NCBI GenBank assembly: GCA_041485845.1
Contig: JBGPKH010000244.1
Span: 1 to 11,749 of the forward strand
Source of the DNA: OMOG01 sp041485845
Lineage (GTDB): Bacteria > Acidobacteriota > Terriglobia > Bryobacterales > Bryobacteraceae
Reading direction: 5' to 3'
DNA length: 11,749 nucleotides
Made by a program: the position numbers and the translations under genes. Positions within the stretch are counted from its first letter, which is position 1. Each line of letters opens with the position of its first letter. The notes under the pieces were generated by a model, which was given only the letters and a program-made list of their open reading frames with translations, made no database searches and was not told where the DNA came from. Shown here in pieces: positions 6,919-11,749 of the stretch.

Positions 6919-7896
6919 TTACGGAGTAACCGTCACGCCTTGCCCGGTCTTGGCGCCGAGGTTGCTGACCACATTGACGCTCGCCGGCGTGCCCGCCTGG
7001 AACAGGACTTGGAGCGCGTAGCTCCCGCCGCCCTGATTGACCATGGTCCCGAGTAATTGATTATTGGACGCGAGGAAGACGTTGAGTGTCGCCTGCGGAT
7101 TGCTGTCGTTCGCTCTGACCTTCAGAACCTGCGTCGACTGTGAGTATGTCGCCGACGTGATGGTCAGCTTGCCGCCTGGCGCCACGGTCAGGCTGGCGCT
7201 TGCGGTCCCACCGTTATACTGGGCCACCAGGGTTACGATCGTCGTGATCGATACGCCGCTGCCCTGCACCGGGAACGAGACCGAGGATTGTCCCGCGGGC
7301 ACCGTGACGGTTGAGGGGACTTTGGCCGCCTTCGGATCGCTGGCGGACAGCGTGAGCACCGCTCCGCCGGCCGGGGCCGGCTGATTCAGCGTGACGGTGG
7401 CCGTGGTCGCCACGCCGGCGCCGATCATCGTCCAGGGACTCAGTGTGTAGCTGACCTGCACGATCGGCGGATTGGCCTGGAAAGCGAGCCCGCCGATGTT
7501 TCGGTCGATCACCGATACGGTCTGCGAATTCGGCGCGAAGGAGAAGGAGGCCGACACTGGCGTGACCGTGTAAGTACCCAATGGGAGTCCGGTGAGTACG
7601 AACAGCCCGGTTGCATCGGTGACCCCGGTCGCGCTTCCGCCTGCGCCCGCTGCGTTCACGGTGATGCCGGCCGCGGGCATACCCTGCGCGTTTCGGACGA
7701 CGCCGTTGACGCTGAAGGCGGCCGGAGCGGCGGGAGGATTGAGCGCGTAGACGCCGATGGTCCGGTTGACGCCGGCCACATAGAGCAGGTTGCTCGATTC
7801 GTTGACGGCCATCGCGATGGCGCCGCCCAACGTCGTCCTGGCGCCGGCCGAAAAGTCATAGAACGTGTTGCCCGGTTTGATTTCGGTTTCTAACAA
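6919..7896 (-). pseudogene. 5'-truncated surface protein: propeller remnant, carboxypeptidase-regulatory-like and Ig-like domains
   Basis: About 325 codons. Residues 27-52 (AIAMAVNESSNLLYVAGVNR) look like the last blade of a YVTN/NHL-type beta-propeller. Residues 60-141 form a carboxypeptidase-regulatory-like domain (FSVNGVVRNAQGMPAAGITV, GLFVLTGLPLGTYTVTPVSA). About 145-240 is an Ig-like domain (LSPWTMIGAGVATTATVTLN, VPAGQSSVSFPV), followed by a C-terminal beta-rich module. Such proteins are normally secreted, but this one has no signal peptide and no ATG: the frame opens at a stop near 7935, and the only candidate start is TTG at 7896 with a GGAG directly against it. I infer loss of the 5' end. 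A short functional protein from TTG 7896 is the alternative. Confidence 0.65.
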
Positions 7897-8044
7897 CTCC
7901 TGAACTGATCTTGAGGCAAGCGGAAAACCCGGATGTCAGGACCATGTCAAGAAGTTGTCAACGCTGGTGTGCGGGCCCGTTTAGAGGCCGTGAAGAGTTA
8001 TCGGCCGCGGAAGAACGCGGATTCGCTAGCCTCCGCGACCGGGC

Positions 8045-8089
8045 CTTCCAAGCTGAGGGTCGCTGGTTCGGGTCCAGCCCGGCCTGCCA
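8045..8089 (+). tRNA. tRNA 3'-end fragment, tRNA-Gly(UCC)-like; probable att scar
   Basis: 45 nt matching tRNA positions 32-76 in length and order: anticodon loop CTTCCAA (anticodon TCC), 3' anticodon stem GCTGA, variable loop GGGTC, a perfect 5-bp T-stem GCTGG/CCAGC around TTCGGGT, acceptor strand CCGGCCT, discriminator G, and CCA. The upstream 31 nt do not form a matching acceptor strand, D-arm or 5' anticodon stem, so it is not a working tRNA. T-loop position 58 is G instead of the conserved A, another sign of decay. Integrating elements often copy exactly this part of a tRNA gene, so I read it as an old attachment site. The rest of 7936-8178 holds no gene. Confidence 0.55.
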
Positions 8090-8161
8090 CGTCGTTTTCG
8101 CCTTCGCCTTCGATTAAATTGTCTCCACCTGTGTAACGCCGGATCGCGCTCGCGAATCTGG

Positions 8162-8167
8162 TAGAAT
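8162..8167 (+). promoter_or_regulatory. -10-like box before the cytochrome gene
   Basis: TAGAAT, 11 nt before the ATG at 8179. No good -35 is seen 17 nt upstream. The predicted leader is only about 4-5 nt. Confidence 0.35.
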
Positions 8168-8178
8168 CAGGTTTGAAT

Positions 8179-8532
8179 ATGCGGAAATTAATCGGTGGTT
8201 TCCTCTTTTTGGCGGTGCTCGGCTTGACCACGGCGCCGGCGCAGAACAAAACGCCCCCTGCGAAGCTCACGATCCAGGCGAAGGCCGGCAACATCGCCTT
8301 CGACCACGCGGCCCACGCCAAGCGCGAGAAGGACGACTGCAAGGTGTGCCATACCAAGCTGTTCGCGCAGGATGCGAAAGCGCCGCTAGCCTTCAAGCCG
8401 CCACACAAAAACGCGGAAGACAAGAAAACCTCCTGCGGCTCCTGCCATCGAGCCGGTGGCACGGCTTTCGAGAGCAAGGCTAACTGCACCAATGGCAAGT
8501 GCCACGTGAGGCCCGCCGTCAAGAAAGGATAG
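8179..8532 (+). CDS. Small exported multiheme cytochrome c (cytochrome c7/c3-like)
   Basis: 117 aa, periplasmic electron carrier by family. It has a signal peptide at about 1-22 (hydrophobic GGFLFLAVLGL, cut near APAQN). Heme attachment sites: CKVCH (54-58), CGSCH (86-90) and an unusual CTNGKCH (103-109), a CX4CH spacing. The upstream FDHAAH (41-46) resembles the FxHxxH axial-ligand segment of c7/class III cytochromes, and His76 is a further candidate, so three hemes are plausible. ATG at 8179 is preferred over an in-frame TTG at 8173. A weak AGG lies 8 nt upstream. It stands alone on the plus strand and converges on rmuC with 19 bp between stop codons, so its electron partners are not in the window. 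Confidence 0.85.
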   Translation: MRKLIGGFLFLAVLGLTTAPAQNKTPPAKLTIQAKAGNIAFDHAAHAKREKDDCKVCHTKLFAQDAKAPLAFKPPHKNAEDKKTSCGSCHRAGGTAFESKANCTNGKCHVRPAVKKG

Positions 8533-8551
8533 ACCGTCCAGTGGAGGGCGC

Positions 8552-9697
8552 CTACTCTCCCTGCACCGCCCGAACCCCCTTCTCGACCGGTTCCAGCTCC
8601 GCAATCTCCACGCCCAGCGGCGCAGTTTTCAAATCGGCAAACTTGCGCGCGCTCACCATCACGCGGCTTTCGAGCGATCCCACCGCGCTGTTGTACGCTT
8701 CCACCGCGCGGTCCAGGCTCTTTCCGACGCGGTTCCAGTGGTCGCCCATATCGGAGAGGCGCTTGTACAACTCCTTGCCGAGCGCGCTGATCTCCGCGGC
8801 ATTTTGCGCCAGTTTCTCCTGCCGCCACCCGTAGGCCACCGCGCGCAACAGCGCGATGAGCGTGGTGGGAGTCGCCAGGATGATGTTCTGCGCCACGCCG
8901 AATTCAAGCAGCGATGGGTCGCTTTCCAGCGCGGCGCTGAAGAAGCACTCGCCCGGCAGGAACAGCACGGCGAATTCCGGCGCCTGGTCGAACTGCTCCC
9001 AGTAGGACTTGCGCCCCAGGGCCGTGAGGTGGGCCCGCACCTGTCGCGCGTGATCGGCGAACCGCGCCTTGCGGCTCTGCTCGTCCTCCGCTTCGATCGC
9101 CAGCAGATAGGCTTCGAGCGGCGTCTTGGCGTCTACCACGATGGTCTTCCCAGCGGGCAACCGCACCACCAGGTCGGGCCGGATTCGCGCCTCCTCGGAG
9201 CTGACGACGGTCTGGGTGACGAAGTCGCAATGGTCCAGCATGCCCGCCATCTCCACCACGCGCCGCAACTGCATTTCGCCCCAGTGGCCGCGCACTCCAG
9301 GCGTGCGCAGCGCGGTGACGAGCCTGCCGGTCTCGGCGCGAAGCTGCGACTGCGTTTCCACCAGGCTGCGCACCTGTTCGTGCAGCGCGGCGTACGCGCC
9401 CGAGCGGGCCCTCTCCAACTCCTGGATCTTGGAATCGACCTTTTCCAGCGAGACGCGCACCGGGGCCACCATCTCGCCGATGGCCTGCTGCCGCAGTTCC
9501 AGGTCGCTGCGCGCCGCCTGCTGGGTTTGCGCCAGCGCCGTCTTGGCCAGGTCGAGGAAGGCCTGGTTATTGCGAGCCAGGGCGTCGGAGGAAAGGGCCT
9601 TGAACGCGGCTTCCGTTTCCTGTTTGCGCCAGCGCAGCACCAGCCACGCCAGAGCGAACCCGCCAATAAAACAGAGCACTGGCAGAATGTCTTGCAT
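8552..9697 (-). CDS. rmuC: RmuC-family DNA recombination protein
   Basis: 381 aa. One N-terminal membrane helix (about 3-21, ILPVLCFIGGFALAWLVL), then a long alpha-helical coiled-coil region (about 25-125), then the RmuC core: RTPGVRGHWGEMQLRRVVEM (131-150), RPDLVVRLPAGKTIVVDAKT (173-192), FLPGECFFSAALE, and ATPTTLIALLRAVAYGWRQE. RPD (Asp175) with VDAK (Asp189-x-Lys191) fits the PD-(D/E)xK nuclease-like site of the family. E. coli RmuC limits DNA inversions at short inverted repeats; the biochemical role is less clear. Start: ATG at 9697 puts the membrane helix at the N-terminus, whereas an upstream in-frame start near 9745 would lie within the kinase remnant. It has GATAAT 7 nt before ATG and no Shine-Dalgarno. 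Confidence 0.93.
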   Translation of the reverse strand: MQDILPVLCFIGGFALAWLVLRWRKQETEAAFKALSSDALARNNQAFLDLAKTALAQTQQAARSDLELRQQAIGEMVAPVRVSLEKVDSKIQELERARSGAYAALHEQVRSLVETQSQLRAETGRLVTALRTPGVRGHWGEMQLRRVVEMAGMLDHCDFVTQTVVSSEEARIRPDLVVRLPAGKTIVVDAKTPLEAYLLAIEAEDEQSRKARFADHARQVRAHLTALGRKSYWEQFDQAPEFAVLFLPGECFFSAALESDPSLLEFGVAQNIILATPTTLIALLRAVAYGWRQEKLAQNAAEISALGKELYKRLSDMGDHWNRVGKSLDRAVEAYNSAVGSLESRVMVSARKFADLKTAPLGVEIAELEPVEKGVRAVQGE

Positions 9698-9704
9698 TGC
9701 TGCT

Positions 9705-9710
9705 ATTATC
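9705..9710 (-). promoter_or_regulatory. -10-like box before rmuC (leaderless start)
   Basis: GATAAT read on the minus strand, with 7 nt between it and the rmuC ATG at 9697. Transcription would start at or next to the A of ATG. No -35 consensus is visible 17 nt upstream. Confidence 0.4.
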
Positions 9711-9829
9711 GCGCGGCCCGAGAAAGATCGCCGAGATCGCCGCAAGGGCGTGCGTCTTGGTGGGGCAGGCGCCTTCGCCAGCGCGAAGCCGGGATCTTTG
9801 GTTGTGCGTCAGAATTTGCCGGTTGCCGC

Positions 9830-9951
9830 TCTCGGGCTTCATCACGGCCACCTGGCGTATCGCGCGCGCGGTACACCTCGCCCATCCCACCCGCACCCAG
9901 CGGCGCCACGATCTCGTATGGGCCCAGTCGGGTTCCGGCAGACAGCGGCAT
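9830..9951 (-). pseudogene. Ser/Thr protein kinase gene start, truncated remnant
   Basis: From ATG 9951 the frame encodes the start of a Hanks-type kinase: MPLSAGTRLGPYEIVAPLGA followed by GGMGEVYRARDT, containing the Gly-rich ATP loop GAGGMGEVY. After about 32 codons homology is lost in this frame. A neighbouring frame gives RQVAVMK, like the VAIK lysine motif, so a small deletion plus frameshift is likely. No catalytic HRD or DFG follows; the rest is gone before rmuC. Its ATG overlaps the TGA of the preceding kinase remnant (TGATG, 1-nt overlap), a tandem arrangement. The stretch 9711-9830 holds no recognisable gene. Confidence 0.75.
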
Positions 9952-10525
9952 CACCTGCCCCCTGTTGGAGCCCGCGCCTGCAGCTCCTCAAACCAATTCA
10001 CTACGACGTTGAGTCTCTCGCGCCGTCAATTGCGACGGCGTTTCCCGGATCAGGATGAAGCCTCGGCCGTCCGGAGTCACGGCCCAATCGTGTCCGCTGT
10101 CGAAGAAGGCCCGCCCACGTGCCCGCCCATTGCCCATCGGGTGAGAAGAAAGGCGTATGGGCATCTTCCGCGCCGGGGGCCGGGCGGGCATTTGCCTCAT
10201 TGCCCCGTCGTTTGGCAGGAGCCGCAGGCTGTGATCCTGCTTCGCCGCCGCCAGCAAGCGGCCGCCGGGTGGAACAACGATGTTGTCGGCGTTCCGGTCG
10301 AACCGGATGTCCTCGCCGGATATCGCCCGGGGCGGCGACTGGAGCGAATCCTACACGTAATAATGCAAGCGGTGGCCCGGCTCGGCGTCGTTAATAACGA
10401 TGCGTTTGCTATCAGGTAGCCGGCGGCCGGCAGTGTAGTGGATGGTGCCGGCGGTCAGCGGGTGCGGCTCGCCCGCATGGAGCGGCAGCGCGAATAGTTG
10501 CGCCGGCTGCGTATGGGGGATTGAG
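9951..10525 (-). pseudogene. Ser/Thr protein kinase, C-terminal TolB-like propeller remnant
   Basis: Only the 3' end of a large receptor-like kinase gene survives. Minus-strand reading: QLFALPLHAGEPHPLTAGTI, then RLPDSKRIVINDAEPGHRLH and YYV, then an in-frame TAG (10353-10351) where related proteins would have Gln, then ISGEDIRFDRNADNIVV and LLAAAKQDHSLRLLPNDG. A segment in another frame gives HTPFFSPDGQWAGTWAG, then the first frame resumes with WAVTPDGRGFILIRETP, and a further shift near 10020 leads to ERLNVVVNWFEELQARAPTG and TGA (9953-9951). At least one nonsense change and several frameshifts show it is dead. The kinase domain itself is absent; homology stops near 10525, where the repeat array begins. 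Confidence 0.8.
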
Positions 10526-10565
10526 CATGGCCCGCCTTACCCCACCCTGCCGAACGACAGCCGGG

Positions 10566-10772
10566 GCGCAAGTCGCGCTCACGATGAGAGCGGGTGAAGC
10601 GCGCTGCCTTGCTGCGGGCCCACGAGCAGGCCATCGCGGAGAAGTCCGCCAACCGCGGCCCCAAGTCGCGCTCCCGCTGACCGCGGCGAAGCCCGCTGTC
10701 CCGCTGTGGACCCACGGGCAGACCATCGGGGAGAAGACCGCCAGCCGCGGGCGCAAGTCGCGCTCACGATGA
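10566..10772 (+). repeat. Imperfect 92/93-bp tandem repeats carrying repeated reading-frame ends
   Basis: Two full units (10588-10680, 93 bp; 10681-10772, 92 bp) and a preceding partial unit (10566-10587). The two full units share about 80% identity by eye over 87 aligned bases. Each ends in the same coding-like tail, KSRSR followed by TGA (stops at 10585, 10678 and 10770). In frame, unit 2 reads VKRAALLRAHEQAIAEKSAN then RGPKSRSR, and unit 3 reads AKPAVPLWTHGQTIGEKTAS then RGRKSRSR. This looks like tandem copies of the 3' end of a small basic gene. I do not recognise the parent protein and see no start codon with a ribosome site. Confidence 0.6.
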
Positions 10773-10837
10773 GAGCGCGACCAGCGCGACCCCGCCATCG
10801 TACGCGGTCGTCGAAAACCTGCTACTCTCAGGGCACC

Positions 10838-10975
10838 ATGTCAGCCATCAATGGAGATAAAGCGCGCTTCCACCGCGAACGAAAAAGCAAGCTCGCTCGC
10901 AGAGAACGCAGCCGTGCGCTGCGGAAGAAATTAACTGCCCAACTTCCGGCGCGTCCGGCCGGCGACCAGGTGTAG
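10838..10975 (+). CDS. Small basic protein, 45 aa
   Basis: ATG at 10838 with AGGG four bases upstream (CAGGGCACC before ATG) and a TACTCT -10-like box at 10823-10828. The product MSAINGDKARFHRERKSKLA continues with RRERSRALRKKLTAQLPARP; it is very rich in Arg and Lys and predicted helical. It resembles short conserved basic hypothetical proteins beginning with an INGDK(A/S)RF(H/N)R signature, which I recall from Acidobacteriota and related phyla but cannot check here. The charge suggests nucleic-acid or ribosome binding, as inference only. Lower GC and clean codon structure set it apart from the decayed sequence around it. Confidence 0.6.
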   Translation: MSAINGDKARFHRERKSKLARRERSRALRKKLTAQLPARPAGDQV

Positions 10976-11010
10976 TCGGGTTTGGTATAGGTTCACAACG
11001 TTGGGTAAGA

Positions 11011-11045
11011 GCGGGTCCAGGGGGACCCGCGAGGACCACGGGTCC
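11011..11045 (+). other. Strong hairpin with a competing alternative pairing
   Basis: GCGGGTCC and GGACCCGC form a perfect 8-bp stem with a 4-nt AGGG loop (11011-11030), 35 nt after the stop of the 45-codon gene. The GGACCC at 11023-11028 can instead pair with GGGTCC at 11040-11045. There is no T-run, so it is not a classical terminator; it could still protect the 3' end or be Rho-linked. Confidence 0.4.
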
Positions 11046-11122
11046 GCCCCACTCGGCGACCAAAACCGTAACTGGCCCAGCGCGTCACCGAATTGAAACG
11101 CAGCTCGCGGGCCTCCTGCAAA

Positions 11123-11146
11123 GCTGAAGGCTGACCGCTGAAAGCT
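11123..11146. repeat. Degenerate heptamer tandem repeat (GCTGANN)
   Basis: GCTGAAG, GCTGACC and GCTGAAA follow one another, then GCT. It lies in the 343-bp spacer 10976-11318, which otherwise contains the hairpins at 11011-11045 and 11195-11213 and pyrimidine-rich sequence (several CTCC/GACTCC runs near 11260-11298), but no convincing gene. Confidence 0.6.
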
Positions 11147-11194
11147 CCCGTCCTCAAGATTTCAAGTATCCTTGGCTATAGGCACTTGGCCCCA

Positions 11195-11213
11195 ACGAGA
11201 ATTTTGTTCTCGT
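11195..11213. other. Perfect 7-bp hairpin
   Basis: ACGAGAA and TTCTCGT flank TTTTG. No T-run follows on either strand. Function is unknown; a protein-binding dyad or a structural element in the spacer is possible. Confidence 0.4.
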
Positions 11214-11318
11214 GGCAGCCGCATCGAGCTGCGAACACGCGCCGCCGCCATTCTGACTCCTGTCTTCCGACTCCCGACTCCTAAAAAACTCCCTCCCCGA
11301 ACATTTCGATTCAGCCGG

Positions 11319-11459
11319 TTACGCGGCGGGTTTTTCTTCGATGGGTACCAGTTTATGGCCGCGTTGTTGGGCCTGCCGTTTGAGTTTCGCCTCGAACCGT
11401 TTTTCACGGTCGGCGTCTCGCTGCGCCCATAGCGTCGCATGCCGGTCGCAGATTCTCAT
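11319..11459 (-). CDS. Small charged helical protein, 46 aa, unknown
   Basis: ATG at 11459 has GGGAG four bases upstream, a good ribosome site. The product starts MRICDRHATLWAQRDADREK, continues RFEAKLKRQAQQRGHKLVPI and ends EEKPAA with TAA at 11319. The central part is a highly charged, probably amphipathic helix; Cys4 and His7 near the start are a possible but unproven metal or redox pair. Codon use is ordinary. Overlapping open frames on either strand lack ribosome sites. The family is not recognised. It lies between the repeat-rich spacer and another minus-strand gene end, in a region of decayed genes, so it may be cargo or a leftover of a mobile element; that is inference. Confidence 0.5.
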   Translation of the reverse strand: MRICDRHATLWAQRDADREKRFEAKLKRQAQQRGHKLVPIEEKPAA

Positions 11460-11551
11460 TTGGCTCCCATTATTCGTGACTATTTGCGGATTCTACGAAC
11501 GGCCGCGTTGACATTACAGGACATCCAGGCCCAAACATCTCAAAAACCGCC

Positions 11552-11577
11552 ACTTCCTACAGATGTAGTGTGGAAGT
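11552..11577. other. Bulged hairpin in the 11460-11640 spacer
   Basis: Outer arms ACTTC/GAAGT enclose an inner 5-bp stem CTACA/TGTAG around GA, with a 4-nt bulge (TGTG). A near-identical 12-bp direct repeat, ACATCCAGGCCC (11521-11532) and ACATCTAGGCCC (11585-11596), brackets it. No gene is seen in 11460-11640. Confidence 0.3.
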
Positions 11578-11640
11578 TGGGCTAACATCTAGGCCCGGCA
11601 GATTTCATGCAGGCTTGCCGATTGACCGGCCAATCTTTCC

Positions 11641-11749
11641 TCATTTTTCCGGAGCTGAGATGTTCTCAAGTTGTTGAGCGATGGTCAGGAGCCGGTGATC
11701 GAGCCGCTGTAGACGCCGGCGGGTCTTGTCATCGGAGAATTGCCGTCGA
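11641..11749 (-). CDS. 3' end of an unknown gene, cut by the window edge
   Basis: An open frame enters from the right edge and ends at TGA (11643-11641). The 35 visible residues include RRQFSDDKTRRRLQRLDHRL then LTIAQQLENISAPEK: charged, with heptad-like leucines, probably a helix or coiled coil. The frame is too short to assign a family. On the minus strand the stop is followed at 11635-11620 by a near-palindrome (7 of 8 bp per arm, GATTGGCC/GGTCAATC) without a T-run. It is on the same strand as the 46-codon gene, 182 nt upstream of it in transcription order. Confidence 0.4.
   Translation of the reverse strand, partial: RRQFSDDKTRRRLQRLDHRLLTIAQQLENISAPEK

Noticed and set aside
5604..6929. 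441-codon plus-strand frame opposite the aminotransferase gene
   Set aside because: Antisense shadow; the PLP-enzyme motifs are on the minus strand.
8014..8089. A complete tRNA gene
   Set aside because: The 31 nt before the anticodon loop do not provide a matching acceptor strand, D-arm or anticodon stem. AGGCCG at 7985 pairs with the acceptor strand, but the 105-nt span and intervening fold do not fit any tRNA class.
7933..8136. Plus-strand 67-codon frame reading through the tRNA fragment
   Set aside because: The phrase it encodes there (PSKLRVAGSGPA) is what a tRNA 3' end gives when translated; no ribosome site.
10412..10798. 128-codon minus-strand frame across the repeat array
   Set aside because: It gains its length from the repeats and is rich in Arg, Ser and Trp with no recognisable domain. 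The plus-strand frame repeats are more protein-like.
11172..11432. 86-codon plus-strand frame
   Set aside because: No ribosome site; it overlaps the better-supported 46-codon gene on the minus strand.

Overview
The window is GC-rich, gene-dense bacterial chromosome. I infer Acidobacteriota, probably close to Solibacter/Bryobacter. The reasons are a Tat-exported PLP enzyme, a secreted protein built from propeller, carboxypeptidase-regulatory-like and Ig-like modules, decayed Ser/Thr kinases of the TolB-propeller type whose tail ends in a WFEEL motif, and repeat-laden spacers. No rRNA, CRISPR array or intact mobile element is visible.

Left part (1-6776), all on the minus strand. 1-769 is the N-terminal half of a RelA/SpoT (p)ppGpp enzyme running off the left edge. 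Its upstream spacer holds a 20-bp tandem repeat and a palindrome. 995-3778 encodes a large exported C45-type Ntn hydrolase with extra domains. 3861-4172 looks like a small frameshifted gene. 4189-5460 is an ACS/ExuT-like MFS transporter, and 5502-6776 a Tat-exported class V aminotransferase-fold enzyme. In transcription order, aminotransferase, transporter and C45 hydrolase could form one unit for uptake and processing of an acylated amino acid or peptide; that is inference.

Middle (6835-8550). 6919-7896 is a secreted-type Ig-like protein lacking its N-terminus. Beside it, at 8045-8089, lies a 45-nt piece with the exact geometry of the 3' part of a tRNA-Gly(UCC), from anticodon loop to CCA. 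This suggests an integration scar. A small multiheme cytochrome c (8179-8532, plus strand) follows.

Right part (8552-11749). The intact gene is rmuC (minus strand). Beyond it is a graveyard: two tandem, frameshifted Ser/Thr kinase remnants, a 92/93-bp imperfect repeat array carrying the same short reading-frame end three times, two small genes of 45 and 46 codons, spacer hairpins, a heptamer repeat, and the 3' end of an unknown gene at the right edge.

A recurring trait is that several genes have a -10-like hexamer only 7-12 nt before the start codon and no clear Shine-Dalgarno, implying leaderless or nearly leaderless mRNAs. I found no clear-cut new defence or mobile system. The best leads are the multi-domain C45 protein and its neighbours, the tRNA scar, and the leaderless promoters.
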